Assembly (NCBI GenBank): GCA_965226185.1
Contig: CBDDCT010000006.1
Location: 186,001-250,000 of the forward strand
Direction of reading: 5' to 3'
Source: CBDCYS01 sp965226185
Lineage (GTDB): Bacteria > Acidobacteriota > Terriglobia > Bryobacterales > UBA6623
DNA length: 64,000 bases
Below, in pieces: positions 51,018 through 59,573 of this stretch. The stretch's first letter is position 1, and the number at the start of each line of letters is the position of its first letter. A model generated the notes under the pieces. The model was given only the letters and a program-made list of their open reading frames with translations. It did no database searches and was not told the origin of the DNA. The position numbers and the translations under genes are program-made.

Positions 51018-51984
51018 TACCACCAGCTATCTGGCTCAGCCCATTCTAACTCATTGGTTGGGGCGTGGTTCAGCTCCTCCCGGCGATGCGGAGAAGCGCC
51101 TCAGGCAGGCGTTTGTTGGCGGTACGCGACATACCAACGTCTATCCGCGAACAAGGGCTATGTCGTTAGTTTCGTTGCAGGAGACCCTTGGGATTCGTGG
51201 ACTTCGGCGTTCGCGTTTACTCGCGCGGGTAAGGCGGGATGGCTGACTCCAGGAGGACGCCCCGAGCCCCGGTCCGGAACGAGAGCCGGGCGGGTGCATC
51301 CTTGCCTCGCGGCACGGCCATTCCTGAGTGAGATTTGGCTCGGACAATCCCGCTCATCTAGGCCCGCGACACGTCGTGTCCCGGAACCGGCGGCCTCCTG
51401 GAACCCCTAACTCTCAAGACTCGCCATTCCAGTCACGGATTTTTAAAAGATTTAAAGTCCTTAAAATCAATAATGTAGTGCTGCGCTCTCGAAAACAGCC
51501 CTTCTCAATCTGCTAGCGTACCAGTAGAGAGCAAAGCTCGCGGACCGGGGATGCACTGAGACCGGTTCGCGCGTCGCGACTCGTGAGTAAGGCGCGGCTC
51601 CGAAACTCGTCGCCTTTGAGACGCGGCCGCGGCGCCGGATCAGTAGCCCCGGGCGGAGCGAAGCGGAACTCTGGGTCAAAACCCCTCGATGCGGGGGCCG
51701 CCGGATGGGGCGCGGGAAAACAGGACGCATGAGGCTAGCCCGCTCAGGGGGGACATTTGAACACCATGTTGAACAGACATCGGCGTGTCCAGCCGGGAGC
51801 CCAAGTTCCGCGACAACTTCTGGATGACTTCGCTCCGGCAACGGCTGCGCGTGGAGACCTCAGCAGCTCAACCGGCGGCGGCCGCGCCCCGAAAATCCGC
51901 CCCGTTCCCGGAGTCCTCGCAAGGGCGGCTGAGCGCCCAATTTGGCGTTTGCATAATAAGGAACGCGCGCGTAACGCAAATCCG
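51018..51984. other. Non-coding, degenerate stretch
   Basis: I see no supportable gene in about 970 bp. Short open frames occur on both strands but resemble no family and lack ribosome sites. GGGGGGACATTTGAACACC at 51739-51757 could be another IS21-like end. It is a likely graveyard of decayed insertions. Confidence 0.4.
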
Positions 51985-52269
51985 CTAATTTCCGCTAACC
52001 CGCCTTTCTCCCCCCGCCTTTCTCTCGAGGATGGCGAGGCGAAGTGCCCGAGAGGCCCCTCGGCGCGAGGTGCCCGCCGCGACGTCCGTTTTCCAGACAA
52101 GGTTGTTTTCGAACGAGGGCTTCTCGACGACGGAGCCGGGGGAGATCCCGGAGCCATTCGGTCCGCGGAAGCGCAGCCAGTCTTCGGCGTGCAGCGCGGC
52201 CGCAGTGGTCAGCGCCGCAAGAATCAGCAAGCGGTGAAGTACGGTGTCAATCTCTATGAACAACGGCAT
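51985..52269 (-). pseudogene. PQQ-like beta-propeller protein, N-terminal fragment
   Basis: ATG 52269 starts a signal peptide (HRLLILAALTTAAALHA), then EDWLRFRGPNGSGISPG and NNLVWKTDVAAGTS, the N-terminus of secreted WD/PQQ-repeat proteins (WPRFRGPNGxGxS...). After that the frame diverges into non-homologous sequence. The propeller is absent, so the gene is broken. Confidence 0.6.
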
Positions 52270-52387
52270 GCGGGCCTGGCCCCTTCGGGTCTCGACTACG
52301 TCCGTGGCCCCGTCAGGGGTTTGGGTCATTATGGCAAGGCTGCTCATAGATCCGTCACTGGCACCCACCAGAAGCACGCGTCACAAT

Positions 52388-52618
52388 TCATTTTGACTTG
52401 ATCTGCGCGTCAAGAAATGTGGTCACTAACCGAGTGCGCCGTCCATCGTAGTATTCTCCAAATTTCTTTCCGCCATGCCCTGCTCCATGAACCACTTCGA
52501 ATTGAACCGGCAGGCCGTATTCCTTATATTTCCCGTGCAGCTCGTGGGGAGTATCGTGCGTCCAGCATCCGTGGGGTATTGGCGCGCAGGGGTGCGCTTC
52601 ACAGTCACCAGGATACAT
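52388..52618 (-). pseudogene. Alpha/beta-hydrolase (esterase) C-terminal fragment
   Basis: The last ~50 codons fit an esterase/dienelactone-hydrolase end: HELHGKYKEYGLPVQFEVVH, then GAGHGGKKFGEYYDGRRTRL and VTTFLDAQIKSK. The His in GAGHGG would be the catalytic one. The nucleophile half is missing upstream. Confidence 0.6.
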
Positions 52619-53137
52619 TGTTCGGATGTGATTTCGTCTTGCCCGGCATGCGGCTGACTTAGACTTATGAGTCTTGATATGGCAGATTTCGACGTTCGCC
52701 AGATCAGTCGAAAAGGGGGGGGGGAAGGGACAAGGATGTTATACGTTAACTGATTGGGGTCAAAATAGCTTGACAAATGTCCACTTTCGGTGTATAAATA
52801 AAAGCGGAAGTTAACTTCCAATAAGGCTCGCAAGAGCCAAAAAAATGCAGCAGGGAGGTTGAAAATAGAGCCACCTGTCTTTGCGAGGCGGTTACTGTTC
52901 CGAGAGCAAGAGTTCGCTTCCCGAGAGACCAAACGGTACACAAGGAAGCGAGCGGCTGACGAGAAAAAACTGGCCTAGGGTCGAAGCATCCGGGCACGGG
53001 GCGTAAAGCTCACTAGCGTCAGGACGAGCTTATCGGAAACAGTAGCCGCCCTACCTTTTTGGGGGTGGCTGCCCTGCCTATTCCGCCAGCCATCTGTTTC
53101 CTCCCCCGTAAAACGCACAACCCGCCCAGACGATTCT
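52619..53137. other. Non-coding stretch
   Basis: No gene recognised. It contains a run of nine G (about 52716-52724) and an AT-rich patch near 52770-52815. A stem-like GCCGCCCTACC...GGTGGCTGCC lies around 53046-53075. Confidence 0.4.
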
Positions 53138-53393
53138 AGTGTAGTGCGCCAATGATGCCGCAACGTATAGATTTCCGCTGGGAAGAGGGAAGCCCGTTAA
53201 AACGGGCTGACAAAGCTTGAGCGACCGGGCCTACCAGCCGTAAAACGACTGGCCTAAGAACACCAAACCGCGTGAACGCGGCTCAAATAGCCTGTATCAC
53301 CGTGTGCATTTGGACCGCAAAGATCTCTTCCACGCCGCTAACAGGCAAGGAAGCGACTCACGATAAGTTGCAGTCTGGTTGGCGCACTACACT
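53138..53393. mobile_element. MITE-3: 256-bp element with 15-bp inverted ends
   Basis: AGTGTAGTGCGCCAA (53138-53152) is repeated inverted at 53379-53393, and similarity continues a further 12 bp imperfectly. No transposase. The interior contains the three-hairpin repeat at 53191-53283. Confidence 0.6.
53191..53283 (+). repeat. Three-hairpin extragenic repeat, copy 2
   Basis: AGCCCGTTAAAACGGGCT, CCAGCCGTAAAACGACTGG and ACCGCGTGAACGCGGCT in order with conserved linkers (CCTAAGAACACCAAACC). Same plan as 18293-18387, inverted. Confidence 0.65.
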
Positions 53394-53713
53394 TAGGATG
53401 ATCCCGGCTTCTTCATCTTGAGCCCGGCTTCGATGACGCTTGACATGACGGTCGTCTCCATGGCTTGTGGGATACGATCTCCACGATCTGACGGTGCGGC
53501 AGCTCTATCTGGATCAAGGCGCCGCACTGACGGCAGGAAAAGGTGAGTGTTTCCGCCGAAGCTGGATCAGCCCTCATGTGTGTGACGGCGCCCCTATCAT
53601 CGTCCCGAATGGATTAGAGACTGGACTTGCCGCGCGTCCCGCAGGTAAGAGTTGGCTGATTTATTTCGCTGATTTCTCGCCCGGCCGGCAGGCGAAACAT
53701 TACTTGACGGACT
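53394..53713. other. Non-coding stretch before the amidohydrolase gene end
   Basis: About 320 bp. A short frame (53467-53721) shows no recognisable family. I see no promoter or RNA structure worth naming. Confidence 0.35.
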
Positions 53714-55258
53714 TTACTTGACGGTTGGATACTCGATGCCGAGCTGCTCGAGGTACGTTGAGTACTTCGAGGGGTCGTAGCGCAGCTTCTCGAGTTGGGG
53801 CTTATAGCGCTCCATTTTATCGCGGTTGAAGTGAACCGGCGGCGGCGAATCCTTGGGGATCAGCGACTCCCACGTTACGTCCTTCGTCTGCTCCCGAAAG
53901 TACTTCCAAGCATCTTCCACCAGTGAAGGGTCCGCGAAAAGCTCGATGGCGGTCATGGCTTGGGCTTTCGCGCCGGCCAAAGCGCCTTTATGGGCGATCG
54001 GCGTGGCCATGGCGATGGCGGAAGACCAATGGTGGCCGACGAGGTTGGGGATGTTCGCCGGGTAGCGCAGATTGATGGTGGGCAGGTTCCAGCTCACCTC
54101 CGCGATATCGTCGGAACCCGAGGCCGTCGATGTGCCTTCCAGGGCGGATACCTCCATCCGCAACCCGATCTGCTCGGAACCGAGCGTTGCTTGAGCGGCC
54201 TTCGCCAGGCGGATGTCATCTTCGCTCCACTCGGGCATGCCAACCGCCTCGATGTTTGCGTGCAGCAGTTCGGCCAAGGGCTTGTTGTAGTGCGCCTCCC
54301 AGGCGGCGCCGATCACCCGCTCGGTCATGGTGGTGTCGGTCATCATTTCGGCCCCATGGGCAATCTTGGTTCCCAGCTCGTGGAGTTCCTTGACAAGCTG
54401 ATGATCTCGCTCGCGAAAGAAGTACCAGACTGTCGCCTCGGGAGGAACAACGTTGGGCTGATCGCCGCCGTGCGGAATGACGTAGTGCGAGCGCTGCTGG
54501 ACGGGCAAATGCTCGCGGCGGTAGTTCCAGCCGACATTCATCAACTCGACGGCGTCGAGAGCGCTGCGGCCCTTCCAAGGCGAACCCGCGCCATGAGCGC
54601 TAACGCCATGGAAGCTGTATTGCGTGGAGACGAGCGCAAGGCCCCGAATGCCCCAGACGGTCCCGAAGCTGTTCGAGACATGGCTGCTCAACATGATGTC
54701 GAGGTCTTTGAACAGCCCGTCGCGGACCATGTAGGTGCGGCTGCCGAGTAGTTCCTCGGCGATGCCCGGGTAGACGCGGATGGTCCCCTGGATTTTGTAC
54801 TTTTCCAGCAGAGTCTTGACGACCAGCGCCGCTGTCACGTTCACGGCCTGTCCCGCATTGTGGCCTTCGCCGTGGCCGGGACCGCCCTCGATTAGCGGGG
54901 CGTGATAGGCGACACCGGGTTTTTGCGATGTTTCCGGAAGGCCGTCGATATCGGCCATCAGCCCGATCAGGGGTTTGCCGGATCCCCACTCGGCGACAAA
55001 CGCCGTGGGCATCCCGGCCGCGCCGTGTTGGATGCGAAAGCCGTTTTCCCGCAGGATGCTGGTGATGTATTCGGCGGATTCGAACTCTTGATAGCCTAGC
55101 TCCGAGAAGCTGAACAGCGAGTCGGTGACTTCCTGAACCAATTTGGCCCGGGCCCCTACTCGCTCGGTGGTCTCTTGTTTGAGCACCGCCGTCGTGGGGC
55201 GTTGGGCGAATGCACTCGTGACGAGCAGCAGGGTGACTAGAAATTGACGAAAGCGCAT
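53714..55258 (-). CDS. M20D-family amidohydrolase, AbgB-like, exported
   Basis: 514 aa from ATG 55258, which opens a signal peptide (MRFRQFLVTLLLVTSAFAQ); ATG 55291 adds 11 residues before it. The M20D amidohydrolase motifs are SFSELGYQEFES, ADIDGLPETS, GHGEGHNAGQAVN (the usual GC/N.HD-type ligands), GIAEELLGSRTY, HGVSAHGAG and TASGSDDIAEVSW. The length matches AbgB (p-aminobenzoyl-glutamate hydrolase subunit) better than smaller hippurate hydrolases. An exported version could cleave amide-linked aromatic amino acids outside the membrane. Substrate unknown. Confidence 0.9.
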   Translation of the reverse strand: MRFRQFLVTLLLVTSAFAQRPTTAVLKQETTERVGARAKLVQEVTDSLFSFSELGYQEFESAEYITSILRENGFRIQHGAAGMPTAFVAEWGSGKPLIGLMADIDGLPETSQKPGVAYHAPLIEGGPGHGEGHNAGQAVNVTAALVVKTLLEKYKIQGTIRVYPGIAEELLGSRTYMVRDGLFKDLDIMLSSHVSNSFGTVWGIRGLALVSTQYSFHGVSAHGAGSPWKGRSALDAVELMNVGWNYRREHLPVQQRSHYVIPHGGDQPNVVPPEATVWYFFRERDHQLVKELHELGTKIAHGAEMMTDTTMTERVIGAAWEAHYNKPLAELLHANIEAVGMPEWSEDDIRLAKAAQATLGSEQIGLRMEVSALEGTSTASGSDDIAEVSWNLPTINLRYPANIPNLVGHHWSSAIAMATPIAHKGALAGAKAQAMTAIELFADPSLVEDAWKYFREQTKDVTWESLIPKDSPPPVHFNRDKMERYKPQLEKLRYDPSKYSTYLEQLGIEYPTVK

Positions 55259-55343
55259 GACGGGATAGGATTCACTAGACTCCGGAATCACAGCGTAGCA
55301 TTTTCAGGCCCGGGGAGAGCCACGGTTTAACAGCGGCGCCGGC

Positions 55344-55526
55344 TAACCCGCATTTCTCACCACCTGACGGTCGAAGCACGCGATAGGCCCGCCATTACTT
55401 CGTTGCACTTGCTCGCCGTGCTCACCGTACTGTCAAGTACGCCTCCGCTCGTCAAGCGGCGCGCGCCTCGTACTGACGGGCCTCTCACGCACTTCGCCTC
55501 GCCACGTGGTGAGAAAAGCGGGCTAA
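55344..55526. mobile_element. MITE-2 copy 2 (183 bp)
   Basis: Ends TAACCCGCATTTCTCACCAC and GTGGTGAGAAAAGCGGGCTAA read inverted. Sequence closely follows copies at 39786 and 59379. It lies upstream of the amidohydrolase and TlpA-like genes. Confidence 0.85.
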
Positions 55527-55690
55527 GCCCAGCAGGGACCGGTACTCCTGCCGGCCGTTCGGCGCGCAGCGGCTACGCCGACCGTGATGAGGTCTTCCTG
55601 CAATGTGATACGCTACCAGCAACGAGAGCCAGGACGAGTTTACTGAGCGTAACCCGGCCTGCCGATCGGTCGAAATATTCATTGAGGTGG

Positions 55691-56638
55691 ATGATGAGAC
55701 GTCTGGCTGTCATTCTTATTGCCTTCGCTTTGATCGCGGCATTGCCGCTGGTGGCGCAGGCGCCGCTGGTCAATGTGATGAAGCGGCTGGCCCTTGACCG
55801 CAGAGTCGACGAGGCCATCAGCGCGCTGGAGAGCACCCGCGGCCAGGTAAAATCACCGACACCCGAGTGGCTGGCGGCGGTTTCGTGGGCGGCTCGAGCA
55901 GCAGGCTTCGCCGAGCGCTGGGAAGTGGCGGAGAGGTACGCCCGGGAGGCGCTGGAGGGAAGCGGGAAGCTGCTCAAAGGACGCGGCGTTGACGATGATC
56001 GTTTCCTGGCGACCGCGGTCGGCGCCTCGATCGAAGTGCTCGGAAGGGTATATGACTCGCGAGACCACAATCGGGCCATCGACTTTCTCAGCCGGGAACA
56101 CGCCAAATACAAAGGGACCTCGATCGAAACGCGCATTCAGAAGAATGTGCTGTTACTGCAGCTCGAGGGGGAGCGTTTTCCGACCCTCGAAACGAGGCAG
56201 TTCCTTGGCAAGCAGCCGCCGACTCCGCAGCAGTTGAAAGGCAAGGTCGTCCTTTACTACTTCTGGGCCCATTGGTGCAGCGACTGCAAGATTCAAGAGC
56301 CCATCCTTGAATCGCTCTACCAGGAGAACGCGGACAGGGGATTCGCCGTGGTGGGTCCGACCCGGCTCTGGGGCTACGTCGGGGGCGGGGAAGACGCGTC
56401 CGCCGAGCAGGAACTCGAATATCTAAGAAACGCCTATCAAAGAGCGTATCCGATTCCCTCATGGATGGCGGCGCCGGTTAGCGAACAAAACTTTCTGAAT
56501 TTTGGCGTGTCCACCACTCCCACGCTAGTGCTGGTGGACCGGGCCCGGACAGTGCGACTGTATCACCCGGGGCGAATGAGCTACGAAGAACTGCGCGGGC
56601 GGATCGAGCCGCTACTCAAACAGGGGAAGACGGACTAG
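55691..56638 (+). CDS. TlpA-like thioredoxin-fold protein, exported
   Basis: 315 aa from ATG 55691 (an ATG follows directly at 55694), with GAGGTGG upstream; the longer frame from 55403 runs into MITE-2. It starts with a signal peptide (AVILIAFALIAALPLVAQA), then a helical TPR-like region, then a TlpA/thioredoxin domain with the active site FWAHWCSDCKIQEP and a cis-Pro strand (STTPTLVLVD). It is probably a periplasmic disulfide reductase or thiol carrier. It is the Cys-containing paralogue of the TGA-interrupted protein at 15001-16437. Confidence 0.85.
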   Translation: MMRRLAVILIAFALIAALPLVAQAPLVNVMKRLALDRRVDEAISALESTRGQVKSPTPEWLAAVSWAARAAGFAERWEVAERYAREALEGSGKLLKGRGVDDDRFLATAVGASIEVLGRVYDSRDHNRAIDFLSREHAKYKGTSIETRIQKNVLLLQLEGERFPTLETRQFLGKQPPTPQQLKGKVVLYYFWAHWCSDCKIQEPILESLYQENADRGFAVVGPTRLWGYVGGGEDASAEQELEYLRNAYQRAYPIPSWMAAPVSEQNFLNFGVSTTPTLVLVDRARTVRLYHPGRMSYEELRGRIEPLLKQGKTD

Positions 56639-56690
56639 GAAGAACGGGGCTGACGCGGTTTGGAACCTCTACCTGTGTTTAGCGCCGGCG

Positions 56691-56972
56691 CTAGGACGAG
56701 CCCTCAGCGGCGGCAAGAGCGTTCACCCTTACCGTCAGGCGAGACTTGATGCGGGAAGCGGTGTTCTTCTTCAAAATACCTTTCTGCACTGACTTATCCA
56801 GGGCGCTGACCGTGGGCGCCAGCAGTTCCCTTGCCGCCTTGCCGTCTTTGCTTTCAAGCGCTTTGTGAAGCTTTTTGACTTCGGTGCGCATGCGGCTTCT
56901 GTTGCGGCGGTTGTTTTCACTGCGGGTCGCAATTTGCCGGATGCATTTAATCGCGGAGGGAGTGTTTGCCAT
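56691..56972 (-). CDS. rpsT: 30S ribosomal protein S20
   Basis: Binds 16S rRNA during early small-subunit assembly, 93 aa. N-terminal IKCIRQIATRSENNRRNRSR and helical body (RTEVKKLHKALES, LDKSVQKGILKKNTASRIKS) are the S20 pattern. Monocistronic, as is usual. Confidence 0.95.
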   Translation of the reverse strand: MANTPSAIKCIRQIATRSENNRRNRSRMRTEVKKLHKALESKDGKAARELLAPTVSALDKSVQKGILKKNTASRIKSRLTVRVNALAAAEGSS

Positions 56973-57154
56973 CTAAGTCCTTGGAATCCTTTGGGCAGCC
57001 GGGGAGCGCGTTAGCGAGAAGTACGCGCTTCGTCTGAGTCTCAGAATAGCGGGCGTTTCGGCTTGGTGTCAATGAGATAGAGGGCGCGGGGCAGTTGCTG
57101 ACTCAGAGCGGGCCGATGCGAAAGGGAGCTCTTCGGCGGCTCAGTAGAGGTCAG

Positions 57155-57184
57155 CAGCCGACCGCTCCCTGACGGTCGCGGCTC
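57155..57184. repeat. REP-like hairpin after clpP
   Basis: GCCGACCGCTCCCTGACGG and the inverse TCGCGGC form a stem, related to the pair at 2045-2152. It lies just past the clpP stop and could stabilise or end that transcript. Confidence 0.5.
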
Positions 57185-57186
57185 GG

Positions 57187-57804
57187 TTAGGTTGCTGGCT
57201 CCTTCTTGAAGATGATTTCGTCGACCAGGCCGTAGTCCTTGGCTTGTTGGGCATCAAGGATGAAGTCGCGTTCGACATCTTTGCCGATTCTCTCCGCGGT
57301 CTGTCCCGAGTGTTTCGCCATGATCTCGTTCAGCGTTGCCCGCATCCGCAGGATCTCTCGGGCGTGGATGTCGATGTCGGTCGCTTGCCCCGCCAGGCCC
57401 GAGATCGAAGGCTGGTGCAGCAAGAAGCGGGAGTTCGGCAGGGCGTAACGCTTTCCTTTGGCCCCGGCCGCCATCAGGATCGCCCCCATCGACGCCGCTT
57501 GGCCGACGCACACGGTGGTGATATCGGGACGCACGAATTGCATGGTGTCGTAAATCGCCATTCCCGCGGTGATCGAGCCGCCTGGAGTATTGATGTAGAG
57601 CCAGATATCCCGTTCCGGGTTTTCCGCCTCGAGAAAAAGCAACTGTGCCGTGATCAAATTGGCGACCGTGTCGTCAATCGGATATCCAACGAAGATGATG
57701 TTATCCCGCAGCAGCCGCGAGTAGATGTCGTAGGCGCGTTCTCCGCGGCTGGTTTGCTCCACCACCATGGGAACCAGCCCGGCTCGAGGTTCGAAGTTCG
57801 GCAT
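57187..57804 (-). CDS. clpP: ATP-dependent Clp protease proteolytic subunit
   Basis: Serine peptidase core of ClpXP/ClpAP, 205 aa. The catalytic serine S105 is in GQAASMGAIL, His130 in FLLHQPS, and the Asp in the KDVERDFIL region. Conserved INTPGGSITAGMAIYDTM and handle helix are present. It follows tig on the same strand by 89 bp, as in the usual tig-clpP-clpX order; clpX is not seen downstream in the window, where the strand is occupied by rpsT and other genes. Confidence 0.96.
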   Translation of the reverse strand: MPNFEPRAGLVPMVVEQTSRGERAYDIYSRLLRDNIIFVGYPIDDTVANLITAQLLFLEAENPERDIWLYINTPGGSITAGMAIYDTMQFVRPDITTVCVGQAASMGAILMAAGAKGKRYALPNSRFLLHQPSISGLAGQATDIDIHAREILRMRATLNEIMAKHSGQTAERIGKDVERDFILDAQQAKDYGLVDEIIFKKEPAT

Positions 57805-57893
57805 TCGTGCTCCTTGTTTATCGATGAATGGCTAATCGGTGAATGTTAACTTGTTGATCGGCGAATGACGCCAGAGTCTTTGCCAACGCTGAT

Positions 57894-59210
57894 TCAATCG
57901 TCCGTTGAGTCAGCAGCGGTATCCGCGTCAGCGGTCTCTTCGGGTGGCGCATCGACCTTCTCGGCTTCATCAAAGAGAAAGTTCAGCGCCTTATCGTTGC
58001 TTATCCGGCCCTGGATACGGTCTAGCGTGCCATCCTCGGCTAGCTTCTTGCGCGCGGTTTCGACGGTCTGCTGCTCCTGGGCCGCGTACTGCCTGACCTG
58101 CTCATTGATTTCTTCGGGCGTTGCGCTGATGCTTTCCACTTTGGCGATACGCTCCAGAATCAACCCGGCCTTCACGTCTCTTGCCGCGGGTTCACGCTCA
58201 TTGCCGCCCGCTTTATTCCAGTCAATGTTCAGCTTTTCAATGTCCACGCCCTGCTGTTTCAGCGCGCCCAGCCGGCGTTCGAGCCGGCGGATGACTTGCT
58301 GCTCAATTAGTTTCTCGGGGACAGCGAATTCGTGGCTCTCGATCAGCTTGTCCATGAGCTTGTTCTTGGCGGCTTCGGTTGCTTGGCGCCGAAAATGTTC
58401 TTCCATCTGATCGCGAATCTTCGCTCTTACGTCGTCGACTGTTTGAAAATCGCCGACGTCAGCGGCGAACTCATCGTCGAGTTCCGGTAGTTCTTTCTTG
58501 CGAAGGCCCTTGACAGTTGCATGGAACGAGATTTCCTTGCCCGCTAGCTTCTCATTGCCAAAATCCTCGGGGTAGCGGACCGCAAAGTCCACCTCGTCTC
58601 CAGGGCTTTTGCCGCGCAGGTTTTCGGTAAACTCCGGCAATGTTCCCGCCTCGCCCAGCGTGATTGTCGTGTCGTCTTGGTCGACTTGAGGAGAGTCTCC
58701 GACAGCTTCGCTCTTAAGCGCCAGCACCGCAATGTCGCCGTCCTCGAGCGGGCGGGGATCGAGATTCACATAGGAGGCCTGCTGCTCTCGCATGCCCTCC
58801 AGCTCTTTCTCAACTTGCTCACTGCTGACGTCGGGTTCACTATAGGGAACTTCAATGCGGCGATACTCGCCTAGCTCAAATTCGGGCAGGATTTCGAATT
58901 CAGCCCGGAAGCGCATCGGTTCGCCGTCCTCGAACTCCAGATCATGCACATCCGGCGAGCCAACGACGTGCAGGTCGTTCTGCTTGGCTTCGTCCCAAAA
59001 GTATCGCGGGATTAATTGCTCGACGATTTCCTTTCGTATTTCGGCCTTATAGCGGCTCTTCACAACCGGGGGAGGGGCCTTGCCTGGACGGAAGCCGGGT
59101 ATCTTGGCTGTCCGACGGATCGAAGCGACGATCTTGTCGGTTTGTTCCTGGACCTCGTCCCAAGGGATCGAGATCTCAAGTTCCCTTTTGCAGCTATCTA
59201 CTGAAGACAA
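57894..59210 (-). CDS. tig: Trigger factor (ribosome-associated chaperone)
   Basis: Folds nascent chains at the ribosome exit, 438 aa. The N-terminal ribosome-docking domain contains PGFRPGKAPPPVVKSRY (the GFRxGKxP signature). A peptidyl-prolyl isomerase domain (about 160-245: DEVDFAVRYPEDFGNEKLAG) and the C-terminal helical arms follow. The acidic tail is typical. Upstream of clpP in the standard order. Confidence 0.95.
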   Translation of the reverse strand: MSSVDSCKRELEISIPWDEVQEQTDKIVASIRRTAKIPGFRPGKAPPPVVKSRYKAEIRKEIVEQLIPRYFWDEAKQNDLHVVGSPDVHDLEFEDGEPMRFRAEFEILPEFELGEYRRIEVPYSEPDVSSEQVEKELEGMREQQASYVNLDPRPLEDGDIAVLALKSEAVGDSPQVDQDDTTITLGEAGTLPEFTENLRGKSPGDEVDFAVRYPEDFGNEKLAGKEISFHATVKGLRKKELPELDDEFAADVGDFQTVDDVRAKIRDQMEEHFRRQATEAAKNKLMDKLIESHEFAVPEKLIEQQVIRRLERRLGALKQQGVDIEKLNIDWNKAGGNEREPAARDVKAGLILERIAKVESISATPEEINEQVRQYAAQEQQTVETARKKLAEDGTLDRIQGRISNDKALNFLFDEAEKVDAPPEETADADTAADSTDD

Positions 59211-59378
59211 CCTTCCACCTCACTGATTGAACACTTATCTTAACGCAGACCGGAAAAAGGCCAAGGGGCGGACACGGGCGGATGTTCTTTGATCGCGGCA
59301 GGCGAAATGCGCGGCAGATCTCTTCGTCGGCAGCATGGAGAGGTGGTTCGAGGGCGGCCGTGTTGCCCACTCCTGCTT

Positions 59379-59573
59379 CAACCCGCATTTCTCACCACCT
59401 GACGGTCGAAGCACGCGATAGGCGCGCCATTATTTCGTTGCGCTTGCTCGCCGTGCTCACCGTAGGGTCAAGTACGCGTCTTTGATTAAGTGGGGGTCGT
59501 CAAGCGGCACGCGCCTCGTACTGACGGGCTTCTCACGCACTTCGCCTCGCCACGTGCTGAGAAAAGCGGGTTA
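59379..59573. mobile_element. MITE-2 copy 3 (195 bp)
   Basis: Ends CAACCCGCATTTCTCACCAC and TGCTGAGAAAAGCGGGTTA (inverted). It differs from copies 1 and 2 by a 10-15 bp insertion near 59480 (TTTGATTAAGTGGGG). Its right end contains the TAA stop of the next gene. Confidence 0.8.

Noticed and set aside
51757..52401. 214-aa + strand frame
   Set aside because: No ribosome site, no family match, and opposite to two recognised gene fragments on the minus strand.
55403..55690. Longer start of the TlpA-like protein
   Set aside because: The N-terminal extension lies in MITE-2 sequence; the signal peptide starts at 55691.
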